Below are positions 51,957 to 60,377 of a stretch of 64,000 nucleotides of DNA, in pieces (the stretch's first letter is position 1; each line of letters begins with the position of its first letter). Location: the NCBI RefSeq assembly GCF_000527135.1, contig NZ_AZUP01000001.1:496001-560000 (forward strand), given 5' to 3'. A program made the position numbers and the translations under genes. The notes under the pieces were generated by a model that worked only from the letters and a program-made list of their open reading frames with translations, was not told where the DNA came from and ran no database searches. Origin of the DNA: Methyloversatilis discipulorum. Its GTDB lineage: Bacteria; Pseudomonadota; Gammaproteobacteria; Burkholderiales; Rhodocyclaceae.

Positions 51957-54866
51957 CTAGAGGTCCAGTCGATAGCTCATGCCCAGCCACACGGCGCGCG
52001 GTGCGCCCGGTGCGACCATGGTGGTGTTCAGCCAGTCGGCCGAGTTGTAGTTCCAGCCGCTTTCACCGATGGCGCCGTTCACGCTGGGCGCGAAGGGCGT
52101 GACGCCCAGGCGGCCGGCGGTGAAGTAGTCCTTGTCGAGCAGGTTGTTGATCTGCAGCAGCGCCGTCCATCGACGATCGATCCTGTAGGTGGTCGTCAGG
52201 TTGAAGATGGCGTAGCCCGGCAGCTTGCCGCCGTAGCGGAAGGCGCGGCCGGGTGGCGTAAGTCCCTGCGTGAGGACGGTGCAAGCAGGTGGGTTGCCGC
52301 AGCTGAAGGTGCCGATTTCCTTGTCGGTGCCGCCGGTTTCATGGTCGTTGTTCTCGTTGCCACGCAGGAAGGACGGCGAGTGCGCGACCATGCCCAGCTT
52401 GAAATGCAGCTTTTCGGTCGCCTGGTAGCCCAGCGTGAGGTTCATGTTGTGCTTCGACACGCCGGGCAGCGTGTCGCCGGGTTCGACGTGGATCATCCGG
52501 TAGGTGCCGTAGCCGCTGTTCAGCGATGCCCCGGGGCCGGGGAGGGGGGCGTTGGGCCGCGAGTTCCGGTCGAAGTCCGCGCTGCTGTTGTGCGGGCTGT
52601 TCATGTAGAAATCGGATTCGAAGGTCGCTTCGGTGTAGGCGTAATTGACGCGGAAGTCGAACTTGTCGAGCTTGCCATTCACGCCCATTTCGAGACCCTG
52701 GCGGCGGGTGTTGCCTATGGTGTCGAAGTAGCTGCGGCTGGGCGACACGCCGATCATGTAGATGTCGTTGCTCAGATCGGTGCGGAAGGCGGTGATGTTC
52801 CAGCCTATGCCATTGTCCAGCGTGCCGCGGGCGCCGATCTCGTAGGAGTGCGAACGGATCTGCGGCAGGAAGGGGTCGCCCGACATCGTGTTCGGCAGAT
52901 GGCAGACCGGCGCCACGGTGGCCGCCGGTATTTCGAAGCCACCGCGGATCACCGTCGAGCGGTCGATGGCGCAGCCGAGTTCGATCACCGACGGCACGCG
53001 TGCCCCGCGGCTGTAGTTGGCGAACAGGTTCACGTTCTCGCTCGGCAGCCAGCTCACACCGGCGGACGGGTTGAACGAGCGATAGACGTGCTTCTCCCGC
53101 TTTTCCGCGCGGGCCACGTCGGCCGGGTCGTAGGAAATCCACTCCGGGAAGTAGTGACACTCGTCCGGGTAGTTGCCCCAGCACAGGATGGAGCTCTGTG
53201 CTGGCGGCGCGTTGTTCAGCTCGGTCAGTTCTCCGGTCGATGAACGGCCGCGCAGCCAGTTGTTCACCTTGGTCACGTTGTAGCGGGCGGCGAACGACAG
53301 ATGCAGGTCGTCGCGCGGCGTCCATGTTTCGCTCAGGTAGAAACTGCGCGTTTTCGAACTGCCGCCGAAGTCGTTCACCTCGACCTCGTTGTGCGCGGCG
53401 TAAAACCGCGGATCGATCTGACCCGGCCCGTAGCCGACACTGCCGTAATAGAAGTGGCGGTCGGCGTCGAGCAGGCCGAGGCGCTGGCTGCTGTAGTAAG
53501 TGGTGTCGCTGCGGTCGAGCGATGCGCCCACCATGAACTTGTGGCGCTCGAAGTTCCAGTTCAGCTGCAGCGACATGCCCTGGCCGGCCTGGTCCAGCGC
53601 GGTGCGCGTGCCGACCGCGATCGGCGTGCCGTTCACTACGCCCGGCCCGGCTGTATTGTTGGCGGCACCGTTGGCGCCATTGCGCACCTGCCCGAAATTG
53701 GAGTTGACGGGTGCTGCGTCACACGGCGCGTTCAGCGGAATGTTGTTGTCGGCGAAGTAGTCCTCGTCCAGGTCGGCATAGGCGCAGTAGCGGTTGTATT
53801 GCGCGGTCACCGAGCGGCGGTCGTCCAGTTCCTCGAAACCTTCCTCGTCGATGTCGCCGTTGAAGCCCGAGCGCTCGCTGTTGCGCCGGTAGCTCATCGC
53901 GGTGATGTTGAAGCTCTCCGACACCTCGAACATGGCCGACCACTGGTACTGGTTCAGTTCGTTCTTCGTTTCGTCGGGCGAACTGAACACCGATTCCGGC
54001 CGGCGCTGGTAGTCCTCCAGCGGGATGAGGCCGTTGCCGACGAGGTCGGTGTCGACCTTGAGCATCGAGAAACCCAGCAGCAGGCGGTCGATGGCGATCT
54101 CGTTCTTGACGAAGAGCTGGCGCAGCGCGCTCGGCGAGTTGTCGCGCCAGCCGTCCTCGGCGAAGCCGTGCAGCGCGACGAAGCCGGCGACCGGCCCCTT
54201 GCTGCCACCGGCCGACAGCTGCACCTGGTTGCGCCCCCACGAGCCGCCGAGATACTTCGCCTCGACGCCGGGGTCGGTGAAGCCGCTCTTGGTGCGCATC
54301 GACAGCGCGCCGCCCAGCGTGTTGAGGCCGAACAGCGGATTCGAGCCCGGGAACACGTCGAAGCGCGACAGTGCGTTCATCGGGATCATGTCCCAGTTCA
54401 CGACGTCGCCGAAGGGCTCGTTCATGCGGATGCCGTCGAGGAAGACCGACAGCCCCTGCGGCGTGCCAACCTGCGGGCCGGCGGTGAAGCCGCGGAACTG
54501 CACGTCGACCTGGAAGGGGTTGCCCTGGTAGTCGTTGACGGTGACCGACTGCATCTGCGAATTCATCAGATCGGTCAGCGACAGGCTGTTGCTGTCGCGG
54601 ATGTCCTTTGCCGTGATGCTCTGGACATTGGACGGGATTTCCTCCCGCGTCAGTCCGAGGCCGGGCATCGGACCGATGTCCTGCGGCCGCCGTTCGCGGA
54701 TCAGGATGGGGTCGAGAATGATGGCGTCTGCCCCGGGTTCGGGTTCGGCTGCCGGCGCCGGCGGCCCTGCGACCTCGTCGGGGCTCTCGGTCGGCGCCTG
54801 TGCCTGAGCGGCGTCGATGCAGAGCGCGGCCAGGCAGTACGCCGCGATACGCAGATTGAATTGCAA
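51957..54866 (-). CDS. TonB-dependent outer-membrane receptor
   Basis: 969 aa. Signal peptide about 1-22, then an acidic/Pro-rich linker, plug domain (about 75-200: SNVQSITAKDIRDSNSLSL; GTPQGLSVFLDGIRMNEPFG) and a large beta-barrel ending WLGMSYRLDL. No STN signalling domain, so no FecA-type sigma relay. GGAGGAGGAG precedes the ATG. Its substrate is unknown: no siderophore, cobalamin or sugar genes are near. It is the largest gene of the PEP-CTERM island and is divergent from pseudo-protease 2, with sigma-54 promoters facing both ways and element C between. The shared control suggests that receptor and surface proteins work together (inference). Confidence 0.9.
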   Translation of the reverse strand: MQFNLRIAAYCLAALCIDAAQAQAPTESPDEVAGPPAPAAEPEPGADAIILDPILIRERRPQDIGPMPGLGLTREEIPSNVQSITAKDIRDSNSLSLTDLMNSQMQSVTVNDYQGNPFQVDVQFRGFTAGPQVGTPQGLSVFLDGIRMNEPFGDVVNWDMIPMNALSRFDVFPGSNPLFGLNTLGGALSMRTKSGFTDPGVEAKYLGGSWGRNQVQLSAGGSKGPVAGFVALHGFAEDGWRDNSPSALRQLFVKNEIAIDRLLLGFSMLKVDTDLVGNGLIPLEDYQRRPESVFSSPDETKNELNQYQWSAMFEVSESFNITAMSYRRNSERSGFNGDIDEEGFEELDDRRSVTAQYNRYCAYADLDEDYFADNNIPLNAPCDAAPVNSNFGQVRNGANGAANNTAGPGVVNGTPIAVGTRTALDQAGQGMSLQLNWNFERHKFMVGASLDRSDTTYYSSQRLGLLDADRHFYYGSVGYGPGQIDPRFYAAHNEVEVNDFGGSSKTRSFYLSETWTPRDDLHLSFAARYNVTKVNNWLRGRSSTGELTELNNAPPAQSSILCWGNYPDECHYFPEWISYDPADVARAEKREKHVYRSFNPSAGVSWLPSENVNLFANYSRGARVPSVIELGCAIDRSTVIRGGFEIPAATVAPVCHLPNTMSGDPFLPQIRSHSYEIGARGTLDNGIGWNITAFRTDLSNDIYMIGVSPSRSYFDTIGNTRRQGLEMGVNGKLDKFDFRVNYAYTEATFESDFYMNSPHNSSADFDRNSRPNAPLPGPGASLNSGYGTYRMIHVEPGDTLPGVSKHNMNLTLGYQATEKLHFKLGMVAHSPSFLRGNENNDHETGGTDKEIGTFSCGNPPACTVLTQGLTPPGRAFRYGGKLPGYAIFNLTTTYRIDRRWTALLQINNLLDKDYFTAGRLGVTPFAPSVNGAIGESGWNYNSADWLNTTMVAPGAPRAVWLGMSYRLDL

Positions 54867-54992
54867 CGGCTCCTCCTCCTGGCAGGCGCGGTGACCTGCT
54901 GCGAACGCCCTCGCCAGCCGGCGGGACGTTTTCCTTGTGTGCAGCCCGGCAGCGTCCGCGTGCGGGCGGGTCTGCCGGGGCTGGAGGCCAGA

Positions 54993-55008
54993 AGCAAGGG
55001 CGGGGCCA
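54993..55008 (-). promoter_or_regulatory. sigma-54 promoter of the TonB receptor gene
   Basis: On the minus strand TGGCCCCGCCCTTGCT: TGGC, GG-N10-GC spacing and TTGCT all fit the consensus. The predicted start is near 54982, 116 bases before the ATG. Confidence 0.7.
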
Positions 55009-55070
55009 GTTGCGCCGACGACGGCGCGACCGCTGCCTTTGCGCGTGAGGCAGCTTCCGGGCGCGATTGT

Positions 55071-55097
55071 GGTGGTTGAAATGCACCAGGGTGGTTG
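55071..55097. promoter_or_regulatory. Candidate enhancer site C (tandem GGTGGTTG)
   Basis: GGTGGTTG at 55071 and again at 55090, 19 bases apart, both in the same orientation. It is 20/27 identical to site B, with both ends best kept. It lies 63 bp before the receptor -24 element and 110 bp before that of pseudo-protease 2, so one bound activator could serve both. Confidence 0.6.
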
Positions 55098-55206
55098 TTT
55101 GCCTTCGTCATGACCGGTGACGCATCGGGCATGTCACACCGGGCGGGCGGGAATGCGTCGCCGGTTTGTGGGGAAGGCAGCGCCGGGGGATCGACTCCCG
55201 GTCAGT

Positions 55207-55222
55207 CGGCATGCTTCCTGCA
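55207..55222 (+). promoter_or_regulatory. sigma-54 promoter of pseudo-protease 2
   Basis: CGGCATGCTTCCTGCA: exact GG-N10-GC spacing; 13/15 identical over the core to the kinase-operon promoter. The predicted start is near 55233, 48 bases before the ATG. Confidence 0.65.
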
Positions 55223-55280
55223 GACAGTCAGACCACGGCGGCTGCATCGCCGCACAACATTCACAGACAGGAGGATGGAC

Positions 55281-56279
55281 ATGCGACCCGTATTCAAGGC
55301 GCTGGCCGGTGTGCTGGCGTCGATGACGCTGGCTGGTGGCGCGCAGGCCAATATCGAATTCGTGTTCGACTACAGCCGTGATGGCAACGGCGTCATGACG
55401 AACGAAATGAAGGCGTTGCTCGAACAGGCGGCCGGCACGATAGAGGCGAGCATTTCCGACCAGCTGAGTGCGATCGCGCCGCAGGGCGACTTCGCGCCCA
55501 GCATATTCTTCACGCCGCCGGACACCGGCACCTCGTCGCGGGCGGTCGATACCATCGGTGCCAACCAGATCTATGTGTACGTCGGCGGGCGCTCTGCGCT
55601 CGGCGCGCCACACCTGGCGCTCAGCGGCGCCGTGCGCAACGCTACGCGGCCGGCTTCGGTGCCGGCGAACGACCCCGCCTTCCTCGCTTACCGCGACGAA
55701 CTGCGCAGCCGCGGCCAACCTGGCGCCATCGCCTCGACGCCGACCGACTATTCACCCTGGGGCGGCTCGCTCGCCTTCGACAGCGAAGCCAGCTTCTACG
55801 TCGACGACGACATCTCGACGCTGGAGTCCTTCGAGGGCCAGTACGACTTCTACACCGTCGCGCTGCGCGGTCTGCTCGGCATCCTGGGGTACGGCGTCGG
55901 CGGTGCGGGCACCCCGGTGGCGTCCTACCACGCCAATGTCGACAGCGAGAACCTCACCTTCGTCGGCGCCAACGCACTGGCCGAGTACGGCGAGGGCGTG
56001 CCGGTGTACTACCGTTACGATGAGGAAAACGATCAGGAAATCATCGACGAGCGCTTCCTCGACGACAGCGTGGTCAGCACCGTCAATGGCGTGGCGCAGA
56101 CCGCGTTGATGACGCAGACGCTGAATACCGGCGAGCGCCGTGCGCTCACCGCACTCGATTACGCCATCCTGCGCGACATCGGCTGGCAGGCAGCGCCAGT
56201 GCCGGAACCGGCTGAGTACGCGATGTTCCTCGCCGGGCTGGGTGTGCTGGCGGCGGTGGCGCGCCGGCGCAGGGCCTGA
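55281..56279 (+). CDS. PEP-CTERM matrixin-like protein, zinc motif lost (pseudo-protease 2)
   Basis: 332 aa. AGGAGG is 6 bases before the ATG at 55281; an ATG at 55275 touches that site and is less likely. Signal peptide about 1-23. It is paralogous to the 47842 gene: FDYSRDGNG near the start, SFEGQYDFYTVALRGL, and TGERRALTALDYAILRDIGW near the end. The HExxHxxG position reads RGLLGILG (196-203), so catalysis is not expected. Both copies have lost His, Glu and His, keeping only the flanking Leu/Gly pattern. The C-terminus is VPEPAEYAMFLAGLGVLAAV then ARRRRA. A pair of acidic runs (YRYDEENDQEIIDERFLDD) marks the region before the last motif. Confidence 0.82.
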   Translation: MRPVFKALAGVLASMTLAGGAQANIEFVFDYSRDGNGVMTNEMKALLEQAAGTIEASISDQLSAIAPQGDFAPSIFFTPPDTGTSSRAVDTIGANQIYVYVGGRSALGAPHLALSGAVRNATRPASVPANDPAFLAYRDELRSRGQPGAIASTPTDYSPWGGSLAFDSEASFYVDDDISTLESFEGQYDFYTVALRGLLGILGYGVGGAGTPVASYHANVDSENLTFVGANALAEYGEGVPVYYRYDEENDQEIIDERFLDDSVVSTVNGVAQTALMTQTLNTGERRALTALDYAILRDIGWQAAPVPEPAEYAMFLAGLGVLAAVARRRRA

Positions 56280-56295
56280 GACGCCCGCCGGAATG

Positions 56296-56326
56296 AAAAT
56301 GGCCTGCTCGCGCAGGCCATTTTTTT
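56296..56326. terminator. Bidirectional rho-independent terminator
   Basis: AAAATGGCCTGC, loop TCGC, GCAGGCCATTTTTTT between pseudo-protease 2 and the converging transglycosylase gene. Confidence 0.92.
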
Positions 56327-56344
56327 GTCCGTCAGCGGCTTCGC

Positions 56345-56938
56345 TTACTGCAGCGAGCGGTAGTTGTGCATCACTTGCGGCACGTAGCGCTGCGTCTCGG
56401 CGTAGGGCGGAATGCGCCCGCCGTACTTCTGCACCGCGCCCTCTCCGGCGTTGTAGGCGGCCAGCGCCAGTTCGAGCTGGCCGTCGAAGCGGGCCAGCAG
56501 GTCGCGCAGATAGAGCGCGCCGCCGAGCACGTTCTGGTCGGGGTCGAAACGGTCCGCCACGCCATAGCGGCGGGCGGTGGCCGGCATCAGCTGCATCAGA
56601 CCGGCTGCGCCCTTGGGTGACACCGCCTTCGGGTTGTACGCCGATTCGGCACGGATGACCGCGTGCAGCAGACTGGCGTCGACGCCGGCCGCGCGTGCGG
56701 CGCGTTCGATCCGTGGCGCGTGCAGCCGGGCCGACGGATGTTCGGCACGCGCCGCCACCGGCGCAGCGGCAGCGTCACGCTCGCTGCGCAGCAGCAGCTC
56801 GAAGCCTTCACCGCCCGGCGCGTCGGTCAGCACCAGCGCGCCGTCGGCGTCTTCCTTCACATAGACGTCGGCCTGCGCCACGACGGCCCACAGCAGCGCG
56901 AGCAGCAGGAAAACGGATCGGGTGGTCGTTGAAGTCAT
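56345..56938 (-). CDS. Lytic transglycosylase (SLT domain)
   Basis: 197 aa. Signal peptide about 1-23. The SLT domain (about 85-197) has the catalytic Glu in LHAVIRAESAYNPKAVSP, then GLMQLMPATARRYGV and LALAAYNAGEGAVQKYGG. The N-terminal DVYVKEDADGALVLTD resembles a DUF4124-type segment. It cleaves peptidoglycan and may make room for envelope machines such as the neighbouring secretion system (inference). The ATG at 56938 is chosen because a signal peptide begins there. Confidence 0.87.
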   Translation of the reverse strand: MTSTTTRSVFLLLALLWAVVAQADVYVKEDADGALVLTDAPGGEGFELLLRSERDAAAAPVAARAEHPSARLHAPRIERAARAAGVDASLLHAVIRAESAYNPKAVSPKGAAGLMQLMPATARRYGVADRFDPDQNVLGGALYLRDLLARFDGQLELALAAYNAGEGAVQKYGGRIPPYAETQRYVPQVMHNYRSLQ

Positions 56939-57080
56939 CTGCAGGAAATACGCGGGCGATAGAGTTGCGGGTATTGCAAGCATGCTGCGGAATGTTTTCA
57001 GCGATATTGAAATAAAGCGGAAAGCATCGGCCTTGTTTGCTTGATGCGGTCGATGCACGGCGACTAGACTCGATACGATC

Positions 57081-57515
57081 ATGACACGTCACATTACGGC
57101 TATGAACCGGATTTCTCAACGCGGCTTTACCTTGCTCGAACTGCTGGTGGTGATGGTCATCATCGGCCTGCTGGCCGGATACGTCGGCCCGCGCTTCTTC
57201 AGCCAGATCGGCAAGTCCGAGGTCAAGGCGGCGCGCGCGCAGATCGACGCGCTGGAAAAGGCGCTCGACCAGTTCCGCCTCGACAACGGGCGCTACCCGA
57301 CCACCGAAGAGGGCCTGAAGGCACTGGTCGAGCGTCCATCGACGACCAGCAAGTGGTCGGGCCCCTATCTGAAGAAGGCGGTTCCGCTCGACCCGTGGGA
57401 GCGCCCCTATATATATAAGGCACCTGGCGAACACGGTGAATTCGATCTGAGCTCGCTCGGCAAGGACGGCCAGGCAGGTGGCACCGAAGAAGCCGCCGAC
57501 ATCACGAACTGGTGA
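57081..57515 (+). CDS. gspG: Type II secretion major pseudopilin GspG
   Basis: 144 aa from 57081; an ATG at 57102 would give 137 aa and a shorter leader (MNRISQRG) closer to the usual length, and neither has a strong ribosome site. RG/FTLLELLVVMVIIGLLAG has Glu+5. NGRYPTTEEGLKALVE, WSGPYLKKAVPLDPWERPYI and the C-terminal EFDLSSLGKDGQAGG are classic GspG, including the calcium loop. A TTGATG/TAGACT pair (57040-57069) may be its sigma-70 promoter. It opens a secretion operon that runs to the end of the window. Confidence 0.93.
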   Translation: MTRHITAMNRISQRGFTLLELLVVMVIIGLLAGYVGPRFFSQIGKSEVKAARAQIDALEKALDQFRLDNGRYPTTEEGLKALVERPSTTSKWSGPYLKKAVPLDPWERPYIYKAPGEHGEFDLSSLGKDGQAGGTEEAADITNW

Positions 57516-57516
57516 C

Positions 57517-58695
57517 ATGCTTTTCCGCATCCGCGCACTCGACGTCACCAATCGCATCACGCAGCTGCAGGTCGAAGCGTCCGACGAAGCGTCGGCACGC
57601 GCACAGGTCCAGGCCGACGGCCTGACCGTGCTGTCGGCCTCGCGTGCGCACACGCTGTCGTTCAACCGGCAGCGCTTTCCGGTGCTGCTGTTTTGCCAGG
57701 AATTGCTGGCACTGCTGCGCTCCGGCCTGTCGCTGGTCGAAGGTCTTGAGGTGATGGCCGAGAAGGAGGGGCGCACGCTGTCGCGCACCGTGCTGAGCGC
57801 GCTGATCGACGCGTTGCGCCAGGGCAAGACGCTGTCGATGGCGATGTCCGCCCAGACCGCCATCTTTCCCGACCTGCTGGTGGCAATGATCCGTGCGTCC
57901 GAACGCACCAGCGACCTCGACCAGGCACTCGAACGCTACGTCGCCTACAGCGAACAGCTCGACAGCCTGCGCGGCAAGCTGGTGGCAGCGGCCACCTATC
58001 CGGTCATCCTGCTGGTGGTGGGCATGCTGGTGGTGCTTTTCCTGCTGGTGTTCGTGGTGCCGGAGTTCTCGAAAGTGTATGAAGACATTTCCACCGAACT
58101 GCCGCTGGCGTCACAGTGGCTGCTTGCCTGGGGCCATTTCGTCAAGGCGCATTCGGCCTCGCTCGGGCTGGGCCTGCTCGTCGTGGTGATCGGTGTCGTG
58201 TGGACGGTGCGTCAGCCGGCCTTCCGTCAGGGGCTGATGGCGCAGTTCGAGCGGGTGCCCGGTATCGGCAGCCGGATGCGCGTGTTCCGCCTTGCGCGCT
58301 TCTTCCGCACGGTGGGCATGCTGCTGCGCGGTGGCATTCCGGTCGTGCAGTCGCTCGAACTGGTGCGCGAACTGCTGCCGCTGCCGATGCAGCAGAGTCT
58401 GACGCGCGCGCTGCTGTCGATACGCGAGGGCCGCGCGGCGTCGGACGCCTTCACCGAAGTCGGCCTGAGCACCGCCGTGGCGTCGCGCATGCTGCGCGTC
58501 GGCGAACGGGCAGGCAACCTGGGCGACATGATGGAACGCATCGCCGCCTTCCACGACGAGGAAATGACGCGCTGGCTCGACCGCGCGACCCGGCTGTTCG
58601 GTCCGCTGCTGATGCTGGTGATCGGTCTGGCCATCGGCGGCGTCGTCGTGCTGATGTACCTGCCCATCTTCCAGCTGGCGGAGAGCCTGCAATGA
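57517..58695 (+). CDS. gspF: Type II secretion platform protein GspF
   Basis: 392 aa. Two GspF/PilC domains (about 65-190 and 268-390), each with FFRTVGMLLRGG-like or CQELLALLRSGLSLVEGLEV motifs, and three membrane segments (about 165-185, 215-235, 370-390). It starts 1 bp after gspG and its stop overlaps the gspE start (ATGA). It anchors the ATPase to the inner membrane. Confidence 0.92.
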   Translation: MLFRIRALDVTNRITQLQVEASDEASARAQVQADGLTVLSASRAHTLSFNRQRFPVLLFCQELLALLRSGLSLVEGLEVMAEKEGRTLSRTVLSALIDALRQGKTLSMAMSAQTAIFPDLLVAMIRASERTSDLDQALERYVAYSEQLDSLRGKLVAAATYPVILLVVGMLVVLFLLVFVVPEFSKVYEDISTELPLASQWLLAWGHFVKAHSASLGLGLLVVVIGVVWTVRQPAFRQGLMAQFERVPGIGSRMRVFRLARFFRTVGMLLRGGIPVVQSLELVRELLPLPMQQSLTRALLSIREGRAASDAFTEVGLSTAVASRMLRVGERAGNLGDMMERIAAFHDEEMTRWLDRATRLFGPLLMLVIGLAIGGVVVLMYLPIFQLAESLQ

Positions 58696-60377
58696 GCGCG
58701 CTGCCCGCCATCACCGTGCCGTCCCCGATTGCAGGCGATCTGCTGGCGCGCGCCCGTGCCCAGGCGGGGCGTGGCTCCGTGATGCAGGCGCTGATCGAGC
58801 TGTCCGGCAGTACGTCTGACGACATGTGCGCCCGGGTCGCTGCCCAGCTGGGTCTGCCCGTGATGCACAGCGCCGATCTCAACGCGCTGACGATGACCTT
58901 GGGCAGCATCCGCTTCTCCGAGGCGCTTGCGCGTTCGGTGGTGGTGGCGACCGACGAGGCCGGCGCCCGCGTCGCGGTGGTGGCCGATCCCTACGACGCT
59001 GCGCTGCAGGACTGGCTGGCGGTCACGCTGCACGACAGCTTCGAGCTGCGCGTCGCCACGCGCGACGACATCACCGCCGCGCTGGCGCGCTTCGAGGAAA
59101 GTCAGCGCGCCTCCGCCGGCCTGCTCGACGAAGGCGAGCAGGTCAGCAGCAGTTCGGCCGAGGTGCTGTCGCTGGCGCGCATCGCCGACGACGCCAGTCC
59201 GGTCGTACGGGTGGTCAACTCGACGCTGTACGACGCGCTGAAGCAGGGTGCGTCCGACATCCACCTCGAATCGGTGCCGGCCGGCATGCAGGTGAAGTAC
59301 CGGGTCGACGGCGTGATGGTGCGGGTCGGCCAGATCGCTGGCGCCGACACCGCCGAGCAGGTCGTGTCGCGCATCAAGGTGCTGGCCGAACTGGACATCG
59401 CCGAGCGTCGCGTGCCGCAGGACGGTCGCTTCAAAGTGGCCTACGCCGGCCGCGACATCGACCTGCGGGTGTCCATCATGCCCAGCGTGCATGGCGAGGA
59501 CGCAGTGCTGCGGGTGCTCGACAAGGAACACCTGACCGAAGAGCTGAAGGCGCTGACGCTGGAAAGCCTGGGCTTTGACGACATCGCGCGCGCCGCGCTG
59601 CGCAAGCTGGCGGCCGAGCCCTACGGCATGCTGCTGGTGACCGGCCCGACCGGCTCTGGCAAGACCACGACGCTGTACGCCACCATCGGCGAGATCAACC
59701 ACGGCCTGGACAAGATCATCACCATCGAGGACCCGGTCGAGTACCAGTTGCCGGGCGTGCTGCAGATTCCGGTGAACGAGAAGAAAGGCCTCACCTTTGC
59801 CCGTGGCCTGCGATCGGTGTTGCGGCACGACCCGGACAAGATCATGGTGGGCGAAATCCGCGACGGCGAAACCGCGGAGATCGCGGTGCAAGCGGCGCTG
59901 ACCGGTCACCTGGTGCTGACGACGGTGCACGCCAACAACGTGTTCGACGTGATCGGCCGCTTCCTGCACATGGGCGTGGACCCGTACAACCTGGTGTCTG
60001 CGCTGAATGGCATCGTCGCCCAGCGTCTGCTGCGGCTGAACTGTCGTCACTGCGCCGCACCGCAGGTGCCGGAGGCCGCGCTGCTGGAGGAATCCGGCTT
60101 GGCCGGACTGATCGGCGCCGGCGGCTACGACTTCCGCGCCGGCACCGGTTGCGGCCACTGCCGGGGCACCGGCTACAAGGGCCGGCGGGCGATCGCCGAA
60201 CTGCTGGTGCTGGACGACGAATTGCGCGAGCTCATCGTCACCCGCGCCCCGATGCGACAACTGAAAGAGGCCGCGCGTGCGCGCGGCACGCGCACCCTGC
60301 GCGAAGCCGGTCTGGCCCTGGTGGCCAGCGGCGAAACCAGTCTGGCGGAATTGAACCGTGTCACTTTTGTCGTCTGA
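58692..60377 (+). CDS. gspE: Type II secretion ATPase GspE
   Basis: 561 aa. N-terminal GspE domain (about 1-150), then QGASDIHLESV, Walker A GPTGSGKTTT, HDPDKIMVGEIRDGETAEIA and HLVLTTVHANN. The zinc motif is CRHC plus CGHC (about 455-500). It is distinct from the stand-alone ATPase at 21463 (596 aa). It overlaps gspF by 4 bp and the following gene by 20 bp. Confidence 0.93.
   Translation: MSALPAITVPSPIAGDLLARARAQAGRGSVMQALIELSGSTSDDMCARVAAQLGLPVMHSADLNALTMTLGSIRFSEALARSVVVATDEAGARVAVVADPYDAALQDWLAVTLHDSFELRVATRDDITAALARFEESQRASAGLLDEGEQVSSSSAEVLSLARIADDASPVVRVVNSTLYDALKQGASDIHLESVPAGMQVKYRVDGVMVRVGQIAGADTAEQVVSRIKVLAELDIAERRVPQDGRFKVAYAGRDIDLRVSIMPSVHGEDAVLRVLDKEHLTEELKALTLESLGFDDIARAALRKLAAEPYGMLLVTGPTGSGKTTTLYATIGEINHGLDKIITIEDPVEYQLPGVLQIPVNEKKGLTFARGLRSVLRHDPDKIMVGEIRDGETAEIAVQAALTGHLVLTTVHANNVFDVIGRFLHMGVDPYNLVSALNGIVAQRLLRLNCRHCAAPQVPEAALLEESGLAGLIGAGGYDFRAGTGCGHCRGTGYKGRRAIAELLVLDDELRELIVTRAPMRQLKEAARARGTRTLREAGLALVASGETSLAELNRVTFVV

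Larger units (their letters stand above)
54867..55280. other. 414-bp divergent control region, TonB receptor / pseudo-protease 2
   Basis: Holds two outward-facing sigma-54 promoters (54993-55008 minus, 55207-55222 plus) and element C between them (55071-55097). No gene is supported. Confidence 0.65.
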
